From positions 11,165,059 to 11,229,058 of the forward strand of contig OZ025253.1 in assembly GCA_964019135.1 (NCBI GenBank): DNA of 64,000 nt, written 5' to 3'. Shown in pieces: positions 22,141 to 34,000 of this stretch. Both the position numbers and the translations under genes were made by a program. The notes below the pieces were generated by a model. The model was not told the origin of the DNA and did no database searches. It saw nothing but the letters and a program-made list of their open reading frames with translations. The DNA comes from Arenicola marina (taxonomy: Eukaryota; Annelida; Polychaeta; Arenicolidae). How positions within the stretch are numbered: position 1 is the first letter of the stretch; every line of letters starts with the position of its first letter.

Positions 22141-22465
22141 TATTACCTAGCATATTACCTTGAGCTAAGGCAGGATATATAGACAGTGCATATTGGAAAT
22201 ATCCAAACTTTCATAAGTGTGTTACCTTAATGTCTTAGGTGATGATCACAAGATTCAAAACATGTTTTGTTATATACTTAATGCCACGGAAAAAAGAGGC
22301 GAATCTTCAGTTCATGATTTCATAGCTAATAAGCCTACCTAGAAATTGCACATGTTTCACGAATATTCACTGTAATTTGTAAGTGCACTTGGGGCCTAAA
22401 GGCCTTGAATTATCAATAAACTCACTCTCATCATGAGTGCACATTACGCGCAATACTTGATCTTG

Positions 22466-23760
22466 TCAGCAAGGAATAATGTGGTTGGCATTCGGCGGTC
22501 TGCGAAAGACGATGGATTTGCAGCTTTGGCTCAATAAGCCTATCTGTGACCGGCAGAGCTTACCGCAGTCGTCAAATCGAGGACCTGTCGATAGGTCTTG
22601 GTTAGTACTCACTAGACGCCTAGTTTGGTGTTTTAAATCTAGTTTCTCAAATCCGTTGTGGTTGGCCATTCCCTCACTCACGAGACGTGCCCATCCCCTC
22701 TTTTGGGATGCTAGATCCTCCCAAGAATTCGAGCCGATGCCGAAAGCTTTCATGTCACGCGATGAAAATTTGTGTTGGCCACAATATGTAGTCCACGTTT
22801 CACTGCCGTACAGCAGCCTGGCTGAAACACACACCCTGTAGATAGCATTTTGGCGCGGATGGATAGTTTTTAATTATGTCACGCACGTTTGTGCAACCTA
22901 TCAGGTGGTGGCTGCCTTCCCAATGCGGGTATTTATTTCCTCGTCCAAGGATAGATTAAACGTGACGGTACTTGCCAGGTAACAAAACTTATTCATCACC
23001 TGTAAAGGCATATCATTTAATTTAATCACTGGCGGTGTGATAGCCCCTATTGTCTCAGCACGACTGTCGTTTTTTAAAATATTTGTAGTCAAAGCGAATA
23101 AAGCACACACATTTGAGAGTCGACTCATGAGTCTCTGCAGCTGGCTTTCTGAATGCGCAACCAGCGCTGCGTCGTCAGCGAATAGCAGTTCCTTTATTAG
23201 GGAACTTAATAATTAGCGCCCAATCTTGAAAGGTTGTACAACTTTCCATCCGATCTGGTGTGCAAGTATAAACACCCTCCACGCCCTCATCAAATGCATG
23301 CAAAAGGAGTATAGAGAAAGAGACGCTAAATAAAAGTTGGTGCAAGAACATAACCCTGCTTCACGCCATTTCTGATTTCCGTTGGAAGCTCTCGGATGTA
23401 GATCCGTCGAACTGTACTGTGCTGAACGAGTATTCATAAAAGGAGCAATTAAGTAGTCTGTGCCAATAGACTTCAAAATTTTGCACAACCCAGATCTGCT
23501 GACAGTATCAAAAGACTTGGTAAGATCAACAAAAGCAAGGTAGAGGAGCTTGTGCTGCTCTCTGCATTTCTCCTGGAGTTGACGCAACGAGTTGATCATG
23601 TCAATAGTGGATCGTCCGGATCTGAAACCACACTGCGCTTCCGGATATACTCTGTATAACTCTGTAAGAAGTTGCAGTCTCTCTCAGGCAATTCTGGTGA
23701 AGAGCTTAGTAATGCTTAAGAGTGATATTCCGCGGTAATTGGTACAATAACCCATGGCCC
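22466..23760 (-). mobile_element. non-LTR retrotransposon reverse-transcriptase remnant
   Basis: On the minus strand, in order: NYRGISLLSI (about 23745-23711), AQCGFRSGRSTIDMI (about 23640-23595), LYLAFVDLTKSFDTV (RT aspartate motif, about 23553-23508), the catalytic FADDAALV (FADDA at 23182-23168), YLASTVTFNLSLDEEINTR, then LLYGSETWTTY. These are RT fingers/palm motifs of an endonuclease-RT LINE. The frame shifts at least twice. After GSETWTTY the sequence jumps to RDMKAFGIGSNSWEDLA, implying an internal deletion of several dozen residues. The endonuclease domain is missing (5' truncation) and no poly-A tail is visible. It is inactive. Confidence 0.88.
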
Positions 23761-24213
23761 TTTAATTGTTTTTGTAGAGCATAACAGCAAGGTAGCAAGG
23801 AATATTATACAGATAATGGATCTACTGGTTCAGCCTAAAATATGTAACTGAATTACAGGTGATTTTATCATAGATACCCAAAATTGTCTGGCTGCATTTT
23901 GTGAACGTAACATTTACTCAGGTGAAAGTGGTCGAGTGTGGGACGGTCACAGAATAGGAAGCGTTGATGTGAACGATTAAACCATTATACCCATAGTTTT
24001 GTTATGTGGTCAAGAAAACAGCAAATGTCAGTTCGATTGCTGGTAAATTTAGCTTGTCAATTCCTCATAACAATCCATATAAAATGATGAACTTTCAGGA
24101 AAAATGATATAAAGGTTCATGTAAAACCGCGCCTCCTTGTCGGCGAGACCTATTCGGTTTCAAAACTGTGTTTAACTGCCCGTGAAAAAAAGCTTGTTCG
24201 GCATTCGCTGTAA
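23761..24213. other. spacer, nothing recognised
   Basis: Immediately upstream of the RT remnant in its orientation; no endonuclease domain or other gene is readable. Confidence 0.6.
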
Positions 24214-25004
24214 TAGGGCTGTACAGTCACTTCGGGATCTTAACGAGACCCCACGAGACAGGGATACCTATGCTCTACGTCAATGCCTAGCATCAACGGC
24301 CTGTACGTGATGCCGACCTTCCGGTTGTTTGCCTTCACTCGCATCACACACAAGATCGGCTAAAGCTGTCCTTGAAAGCACAACTAAGTTGTGTGCATAT
24401 CCGAATTATAACCATCCGAGTAGATTTATGTAATGTATGAGCGGTTAGGCAGTTGATAAATCAGAATACGGTTGTCTCATGAGTGACTGTCAGTGTCAGG
24501 CGATCTAACGTGCTGCGCGGGGTTTTCCATATCGTATCACGTAATAAGCATCATGACGCGCGTGTCTGCGCGCGGTATCTATGGTTACGTAACAACGCTC
24601 CTTATGTGGACTTAGCAGGTGAGGACAATGGTGCTCCGTTTGTCGTAGAACTGTAAACATTGATTATTTGGCTCAAAATACAACTCTTGCAACAGTCTCA
24701 TCGAACGGACTACATGCATTATGGAGAGATAAATGTCTTAACTTTAATTATATAATTATTTTATAGTTAGCCATGCCTGGACCAAAGCAAACAAAAAATA
24801 GTTTCACACCCACTCGATTCTTCACGCACAAACCGCGCAGCCGGCCGGTTCCCAACACTAAAACGTTGATTACAATGAGTGCGAGTCACGCAGTTGCAGC
24901 AAGGCACCAGCGTGATGCGCACTCGTTCTAAGAGCACGTGTTTTTTTGTTGGTCCCCAAAAGACCTAAACCGGAAATAGAACCTGCGAGAACTGTACAGC
25001 CCTA
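24214..25004. mobile_element. TA-flanked inverted-repeat element (about 790 bp)
   Basis: A perfect 14-bp inverted repeat, TAGGGCTGTACAGT (24214-24227) and its complement (24991-25004). The right end, with CACGTG...GGTCCCCAAAAG (24939-24966), resembles the ends of the 18785-19748 element, so they appear to be one family. A small open frame inside (24774-24930, MPGPKQTKNSFTPTRFF...) is unrecognised. No transposase. Confidence 0.62.
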
Positions 25005-27361
25005 TGGGCTGTTGTGAAAGCATAACGGACCCATAAACGTCGCTCGGTGTTACTCCAGCCATACTGCATCATAACGTCCCAATACAAGTCGTTTCACACT
25101 AAATCCAATGGCCAGTTTGAAGGTGATGGCTGCGAACCAAGCTCAGCGTTCAAGTTTTTTAATCTATCGCCTAATTTATGTATGACAGATATAAAGCAAG
25201 TGGTTTCTTTCTTCCAGGGCGCGAGGGCAACCATTTGAATCGCTTGAACAAATTCAAGTAAATTCAAATTAATTGTAGCTTGTTTTTTTCAGAAATAAGG
25301 AAAATCTACCAAGTGCGGTGTCCTCCACGGGCAGCGGCTGGTATCACCACGTGTCGAAGTTGTATCAGATACGAATGGTTGTGTGTGGGATATATCCGAT
25401 TTCAAGCTGGATGGCAGCGGCGAACCGCTTTCCCCGGTCATGTAGCTGGATATAGGCCAGCAAATGTGTCGCCAGTTAACCGCCGTAAAATATTATTTGT
25501 GGAACCGCGCCGTGGCGTTCTACTGAGATAGAAATGATTGTGGGACTGTGAATTTTGTCTAAAAGCTTTCGTCATGACAATTTGCTGTTAAAGCATCACG
25601 ATACCCCTAAAATAATTATCCATTTATTTTCGGCAGCATAGCACCATAACGTTCCCATACAAGGTGTTCAGTACCCAATGAATTTGCAAGACCTGATGAC
25701 TGCTTTCAAAATATCTCTATGAAGGCTTTAGTTACACCTACGTGCCTGTAGTTTAATTCGGTGTTTCTTAATTCATGCGTGAAATTTAAATCGGTGTTTG
25801 TTAGCTAGGTGTTAGTCCCGTTACGAGCCAGATTCAACAGGCATCCAGTCGTACCTCTCCCACTGCATTACAACTTGTTCTCGGCAGCAAAGCCACAACC
25901 TGGGGGGTAGCGTTTGTCCTTATGAACATAGTGACTTTTTTGGTCCATAGTTGGGGTAACTTGATAAATTGCCAGCTGTTGATAAATTACCAAATAATGG
26001 CCAAAAAATTTCACTCGCAGAATTGTCCAATCTGTTGGGTGACATTCGCAACAAGATGAGTTAATAAATGCTTTCTGAGTTGTTCACGGTTTGGAGCAAT
26101 CGTGTGTACTCATTTCGAACAGTGATGCATCAATTTTTTTCTCCATATAATCATTTTCAAAATATTTTTGACAAATGTTTTGGATGCATTGTTTTATCGT
26201 GTGAAGGTTAACTGTACGAAACGAATATGATATCATGTTATAAAAGGAATAACACGGCAGCGACGCCCGAATTCAACAGACGACGTGTTTTCTTATACAT
26301 TAGGAAAACAACTAAACCTAAATATTATTCAAAACCTTTAAACAAACATTTTGTGCGAGTAACTTTGAAGCTCTTCATCTGCAGATACATCCATCCATGT
26401 TCACGATTTGTCCCATTAATTGCTTTCATTTCTAAAATACATGCTTTATTTCTAAATGCACAATGTACAGTTTTGCACTGTTATATTAGCTTTAACAAAC
26501 ATAAGAAAGCAAGGAACATTGCATTGTGCGTTGTGCTGGTAAGCGATGACTTTATTCTTAAGATGTGTATAACAAAAAGATTCAGAATAAAACATGTATA
26601 CTTAATCAAAATTAATTGGGTTATCTCATTAATATTAACATTTTCAGCCAGTTGCTTAATACATAATCAACAATATTTCTGATACAATATAAGATATTCC
26701 GGCATAGATTGGCTACATGGCAACTTTAAATTGTGCTTATTTACGGTGAATCATTCGCTGTTATAGAGTAAATTAATATACTAAAATTAATGACAAATAT
26801 ACCAATATTCACATGTAAAACAAGTCATTTTCACATTGGACACGGGTACAATACTTGTGTAAAAAAAACACATCAGGGGGTTATGACCTGGATAGGAGGC
26901 TTAAAAAAACATTGGAGCTTAGAGCTCTTATTGCGGACCAATTAAACTTATTAAAATAATAATAAAAAAATAAAATATCCCAAAATGTTATAATTTCATT
27001 CAAATTTGGAAATAGCCGGGCAAACCAGTCGATAGTCAAAGCAGTCAGAGTCAGTCAAAGGCTACCGCCATCTACCCTTCCCACCACCCACCAAATCAGT
27101 CTAAAGTTGCTCAAAATACGAAACATCTTATATTTTCTACAGCTATAAAACGATCATTCCCATACATGAGAGTCAGTGTGGTCTGATAACAAAAAAATTA
27201 AATTCGAAAAACAAATTCTGTCTAAAATTACCCAAAACACAAAGAATCTTCCAAGCATGAGCCATGAAAGAAGGAAAAAAGTGAAACTTAATCAAAAAAA
27301 AAAGGTAAACAAATCGTCGCTATTTTGTTTCAATGTCTCATACCAATAACTATATTCCACC
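25005..27361. other. AT-rich intergenic sequence without a supported gene
   Basis: The longest open frame (26227-26682, 151 residues, Ile/Lys/Phe-rich) has no recognisable domain and the composition of AT-rich spacer. A shorter one at 25280-25531 is likewise unrecognised. No RNA gene or repeat structure was seen. Confidence 0.6.
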
Positions 27362-27429
27362 TCCCCCCCCCCCTATGACTCCACCTACCCCCTCCCCCCC
27401 CCCCCCCAGTCACCGGATGTAAACAAAAC

Positions 27430-27530
27430 GCCGCCATCTTGTGACGTCACCTGTTGGGGTCACGTGATACGACACCCGTGACGTGGAAGGTGTGTCAGTG
27501 ATCACGTGACCTGTGCGACGTCACAGAGCT
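27430..27530 (+). promoter_or_regulatory. symmetrical CRE/E-box cluster, possible core promoter
   Basis: GCCGCCATCTTG (YY1-like, 27430-27441) runs into TGACGTCA (27442-27449) and CACGTG (27461-27466). The same pair returns inverted as CACGTG (27503-27508) and GACGTCA (27517-27523). The arms 27440-27468 and 27501-27525 are imperfect inverted repeats. A GC-rich region with an ATG (27560) follows. CRE sites bind CREB/ATF and CACGTG binds bHLH-Zip factors. Promoter activity is inferred. Confidence 0.5.
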
Positions 27531-27559
27531 GACGGCAGACCTCCGTGTGACAGTCAAAG

Positions 27560-28059
27560 ATGGAAGGGAACCAGACCGGATACCGTGACCTTGTGTCCAG
27601 CCACTGTCCTTGCTCCGACCGCGGAGAGATGCCCACCAGCCCCTCACCACTCAGAAGTGGGTGGGGGACAGCCCCCCCCCTTCTTGTGCCCTCTCTCCAA
27701 GCGAGTCGCCAGGACCCTCATGTACAGACCCAGCCCCCCCCCCACCCTTCCCTCTCACCGGCTCGCGCCTCGCCCCCACCCTCTCACCCCCTCCTTCTCC
27801 ACCCTCCACCAAGTCCCTCAGGACGAGGTATTTGAGGAAGGAGGAGCGGACCTCAAGTTGGGGTGAGGGTGGAACCCCCACAGCCTCCCCGATGGCGGGG
27901 TGGAGGAGGTGGGCGGGGTGGCTGAGGGGGCGAGTGAACCTGTATAAGAACTTCCGGGCCTTATGGCCCCCCTTACCTCACTCTCATCCAGGGCGCGCCA
28001 CTGGAGGTAACGCCGCGACATATTCAATACATCGACACACGACATGGACCTTTTCTTAA
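27560..28059 (+). other. GC-rich open region downstream of the CRE/E-box cluster
   Basis: Overlapping frames (27560-27835: MEGNQTGYRDLVSSHCPC... then Pro/Ser-rich; 27610-28059) are open on C-rich sequence. None has a recognised domain. It might be a 5' UTR or first exon of an unidentified transcript whose downstream region is the 39-bp array. Confidence 0.25.
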
Positions 28060-28099
28060 AATCGACACGCGACATGGCTACCCCCACCCCCCCTCAGTG

Positions 28100-31000
28100 G
28101 TCCTTACATTGTCAGGCTGGTCACTCCAAACCACTGCACACCTTACATCGCCAGGCTGGTCACTCCAAACCACTGCTACCCTTATATTGCCAAGCTGGTC
28201 ACGCCAAACCACTGCCAACCTTGCATCGCCAGGCTGGTCACCATAAAACAACTTCCAACCTTAAATTGTCAGGCTGGTCACGCCAAACCACTGCCAACCT
28301 TACACTGCCTGGCTGGTTACCCCAAACCACTGCCAATCTCACATCGCCAGGCTGATCACGCCAAACCACTGCCAACCTTACATTGCCAGGCTGGTCACGC
28401 CAAACCACTGCCAACCTTACATTGCCAGGTTGGTCACGCCAAACCACTGCCAACCTTACATTGCCAGGCTGGTCACGCCAAACCACTGCCAACCTTAAAT
28501 TGTCAGGCTGGTCACGCCAAACCACTGCCAACCTTACATTGCCAGGCTGGTCACGCCAAACCACTGGCAACCTTACATTGCCAGGCTGGTCACGCCAAAC
28601 CACTGCCAACCTTAAATTGTCAGGCTGGTCACGCCAAACCACTGCCAACCTTAAATGGCCAGGCTGGTCAGGCCAAACCACTGCCAACCTTGCATTGCCA
28701 GGCTTGTCACGCCAAACCACTGCCAACCTTATATAGCTAGGCTGGTCTCGCCAAACCACTGCCAACCTTACATTGCCAGGTTGGTCACGCCAAACCACTG
28801 CCAACCTTACATTGCCAGGCTGGTCACGCCAAACCACTGCCAACCTTAAATTGTCAGGCTGGTCACGCCAAACCACTGCCAACCTTACACTGCCTGGCTG
28901 GTTACCCCAAACCACTGCCAATCTTACATCGCCAGGCTGCTCACGCCAAACCACTGCCAACCTTACATTGCCAGGCTGGTCACGCCAAACCACTGCCAAC
29001 CTTACATTGCCAGGTTGGTCACGCCAAACCACTGCCAACCTTACATTGCCAGGCTGGTCACGCCAAACCACTGCCAACCTTAAATTGTCAGGCTGGTCAC
29101 GCCAAACCACTGCCAACCTTACATTGCCAGGCTGGTCACGCCAAACCACTGGCAACCTTACATTGCCAGGCTGGTCACGCCAAACCACTGCCAACTTTAA
29201 ATTGTCAGGCTGGTCACGCCAAACCACTGCCAACCTTAAATGGCCAGGCTGGTCAGGCCAAACCACTGCCAACCTTGCATTGCCAGGCTTGTCACGCCAA
29301 ACCACTGCCAACCTTATATAGCTAGGCTGGTCTCGCCAAACCACTGCCAACCTTACATTGCCTGGTTGGTCACGCCAAACCACTGCCAACCTTACATTGC
29401 CAGGCTGGTCACGCCAAACCACTGCCAACCTTAAATTGTCAGGCTGGTCACGCGAAACCACTGCCAACCTTACATTGCCAGGCTGGTCACGCCAAACCAC
29501 TGGCAACCTTACATTGCCAGGCTGGTCACGCCAAACCACTGCCAACCTTAAATTGTCAGGCTGGTCACGCCAAACCACTGCCAACCTTAAATGGCCAGGC
29601 TGGTCAGGCCAAACCACTGCCAACCTTGCATTGCCAGGCTTGTCACGCCAAACCACTGCCAACCTTATATAGCTAGGCTGGTCTCGCCAAACCACTGCCA
29701 ACCTTACATTGCCAGGCTGGTCACGCCAAACCGCTGCCAACCTTACATTGCCAGGCTGGTCACGCCAAACCACTGCCAACCTTAAATTGTCAGGCTGGTC
29801 ACGCCAAACCACTGCCAACCTTAAAGGGCCAGGCTGGTCAGGCCAAACCACTGCCAACCTTGCATTGCCAGGCTTGTCACGCCAAACCACTGCCAACCTT
29901 ATATAGCTAGGCTGGTCTCGCCAAACCACTGCCAACCTTACATTGCCAGGCTAGTCACCCCAAACCACTTCCAACCTTATATTGCTAGGCTGGTCACCCC
30001 AAACCACTGCCAACCTTATATTGCTAGGCTGGTCTCGCCAAACCACTGCCAACCTTACATTGCCAGGCTGGTCACTCCAAACCACTGCTACCCTTATCTT
30101 GCCAAGCTGGTCACGCCAAACCACTGCCAACCTTGCATTGCCAGGCTTGTCACGCCAAACCACTGCTAGCCTTACATTGCCAGGCTGGTCACCCCAAACC
30201 ACTGCCAACTTTATACTGCCAGGCTGGTTACCCCAAACCACTGCCAACCTTGCATTGCCAGGCTTGTCACGCCAAACCACTGCCAACCTAAAATTGTCAG
30301 GCTGGTCACGCCAAACCACTGCCAACCTTACACTGCCAGGCTGATCACACCAAACCACTGCCAACCTTACAATTGCTAGGCTGGTCACGCCAAACCACTG
30401 CCAACCTTACATTGCCAGGCTGGTCACGTTAAACCACTGCCAACCTTACATTGCCAGGCTGGTCAAGCCAAAACCACTGCCAACCTTAAATTGTCAGGCT
30501 GGTCACGCCAAACCACTGCCAACCTTACATTGCCAGGTTGGTCACGCCGAACCACTGCCAACCTTACATTGTCAGGCTGGTCACGCCAAACCACTGCCAA
30601 CCTTACATTGCCAGGCTGGTCACGCCAAACCACTGGCAACCTTACATTGCCAGGCTGGTCACGCCAAACCACTGCCAACCTTAAATTGTCAGGCTGGTCA
30701 CGCCAAACCACTGCCAACCTTAAATGACCAGGCTGGTCAGGCCAAACCACTGCCAACCTTGCATTGCCAGGCTTGTCACGCCAAACCACTGCCAACCTTA
30801 TATAGCTAGGCTGGTCTCGCCAAACCACTGCCAACCTTACATTGCCAGGCTGGTCACGCCAAACCGCTGCCAACCTTACATTGCCAGGCTGGTCAGGCCA
30901 AACCACTGCCAACCTTACATTGTCAGGCTGGTCACGCCAAACCACTGCCAACCTTAAATGGCCAGGCTGGTCAGGCCAAACCACTGCCAACCTTGCATTG

Positions 31001-34000
31001 CCAGGCTTGTCACGCCAAACCACTGCCAACCTTATATAGCTAGGCTGGTATCGCCAAACCACTGCCAACCTTACATTGCCAGGCTGGTCACCCCAAACCA
31101 CTTCCAACCTTATATTGCTAGGCTGGTCACCCCAAACCACTGCCAACCTTATATTGCTAGGCTGGTCTCGCCAAACCACTGCCAACCTTACATTGCCAGG
31201 CTGGTCACTCCAAACCACTGCTACCCTTATATTGCCAAGCTGGTCACGCCAAACCACTGCCAACCTTGCATTGCCAGGCTTGTCACGCCAAACCACTGCT
31301 AGCCTTACATTGCCAGGCTGGTCACCCCAAACCACTGCCAACTTTATACTGCCAGGCTGGTTACCCCAAACCACTGCCAACCTTGCATTGCCAGGCTTGT
31401 CACGCCAAACCACTGCCAACCTAAAATTGTCAGGCTGGTCACGCCAAACCACTGCCAACCTTACATTGCCAGGCTGGCCACGCCAAACCACTGCCAACCT
31501 TACAATTGCCAGGCTGGTCACGCCAAACCACTGCCAACCTTACATTGCCAGGCTGGTCACGTCAAACCACTGCCAACCTTACATTGCCAGGCTGGTCTCG
31601 CCAAACCACTGCCAACCTTAAATTGTCAGGCTGGTCACGCCAAACCACTGTCAACCTTACACTGCCAGGCTGGTTACGCCAAACCACTGCCAACCTTACA
31701 TTGCCAGGCTGGTCAGGCCAAACCACTGCCGACCTTGCATTGCCAGGCTTGTCACGCCAAACCACTGCCAACCTTATATTGCTAGGTTGGTCTCGCCAAA
31801 CCACTGCCAACCTTACATTGCCAGGCTGGTCACCCCAAACCACTGCCAACCTTATATTGCTAGGCTGGTCACCCCAAACCACTGCCAACCTTATATTGCT
31901 AGGCTGGTCTCGCCAAACCACTGCCAACCTTACATTGCCAGGCTGGTCACTCCAAACCAATGCTACCCTTATATTGCCAAGCCGGTCACGCCAAACCACT
32001 GCCAACTATATACTGCCAGGCTGGTTACCTCAAACCACTGCCAGCCTTGCATTGCCAGGCTTGTCACGCCAAACCACTGCCAACCTTAAATTGTCAGGCT
32101 GGTCACGCCAAACCACTGCCAACCTTAAATGACCAGGCTGGTCAGGCCAAACCACTGCCAACCTTGCATTGCCAGGCTTGTCACGCCAAACCACTGCCAA
32201 CCTTATATAGCTAGGCTGGTCTCGCCAAACCACTGCCAACCTTACATTGCCAGGCTGGTCACGCCAAACCGCTGCCAACCTTACATTGCCAGGCTGGTCA
32301 GGCCAAACCACTGCCAACCTTACATTGTCAGGCTGGTCACGCCAAACCACTGCCAACCTTAAATGGCCAGGCTGGTCAGGCCAAACCACTGCCAACCTTG
32401 CATTGCCAGGCTTGTCACGCCAAACCACTGCCAACCTTATATAGCTAGGCTGGTCTCGCCAAACCACTGCCAACCTTACATTGCCAGGCTGGTCACCCCA
32501 AACCACTTCCAACCTTATATTGCTAGGCTGGTCACCCCAAACCACCACCAACCTTATATTGCTAGGCTGGTCTCGCCAAACCACTGCCAACCTTACATTG
32601 CCAGGCTGGTCACTCCAAACCACTGCTACCCTTATATTGCCAAGCTGGTCACGCCAAACCACTGCCAACCTTGCATTGCCAGGCTTGTCACGCCAAACCA
32701 CTGCTAGCCTTACATTGCCAGGCTGGTCACCCCAAACCACTGCCAACTTTATACTGCCAGGCTGGTTACCCCAAACCACTGCCAACCTTGCATTGCCAGG
32801 CTTGTCACGCCAAACCACTGCCAACCTAAAATTGTCAGGCTGGTCACGCCAAACCACTGCCAACCTTACACTGCCAGGCTGGCCACGCCAAACCACTGCC
32901 AACCTTACAATTGCTAGGCTGGTCACGCCAAACCACTGCCAACCTTACATTGCCAGGCTGGTCACGTCAAACCACTGCCAACCTTACATTGCCAGGCTGG
33001 TCAAGCCAAACCACTGCCAACCTTAAATTGTCAGGCTGGTCACGCCAAACCACTGCCAACCTTACACTGCCAGGCTGGTTACGCCAAACCACTGCCAACC
33101 TTACATTGCCAGGCTGGTCAGGCCAAACCACTGCCGACCTTGCATTGCCAGGCTTGTCACGCCAAACCACTGCCAACCTTATATTGCTAGGCTGGTCTCG
33201 CCAAACCACTGCCAACCTTACATTGCCAGGCTGGTCACCCCAAACCACTGCCAACCTTATATTGCTAGGCTGGTCACCCCAAACCACTGCCAACCTTATA
33301 TTGCTAGGCTGGTCTCGCCAAACCACTGCCAACCTTACATTGCCAGGCTGGTCACTCCAAACCAATGCTACCCTTATATTGCCAAGCCGGTCACGCCAAA
33401 CCACTGCCAACTTTATACTGCCAGGCTGGTTACCTCAAACCACTGCCAACCTTACATTGCCAGGCTGGTCACGCCAAACCGCTGCCAACCTTACATTGCC
33501 AGGCTGGTCAGGCCAAACCACTGCCAACCTTACATTGTCAGGCTGGTCACGCCAAACCACTGCCAACCTTAAATGGCCAGGCTGGTCAGGCCAAACCACT
33601 GCCAACCTTGCATTGCCAGGCTTGTCACGCCAAACCACTGCCAACCTTATATAGCTAGGCTGGTCTCGCCAAACCACTGCCAACCTTACATTGCCAGGCT
33701 GGTCACCCCAAACCACTTCCAACCTTATATTGCTAGGCTGGTCACCCCAAACCACCACCAACCTTATATTGCTAGGCTGGTCTCGCCAAACCACTGCCAA
33801 CCTTACATTGCCAGGCTGGTCACTCCAAACCACTGCTACCCTTATATTGCCAAGCTGGTCACGCCAAACCACTGCCAACCTTGCATTGCCAGGCTTGTCA
33901 CGCCAAACCACTGCTAGCCTTACATTGCCAGGCTGGTCACCCCAAACCACTGCCAACTTTATACTGCCAGGCTGGTTACCCCAAACCACTGCCAACCTTG

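Noticed and set aside
26227..26682. 151-codon open frame as a gene
   Set aside because: Biased AT-rich composition, no domain, no splice or promoter context that I could support.
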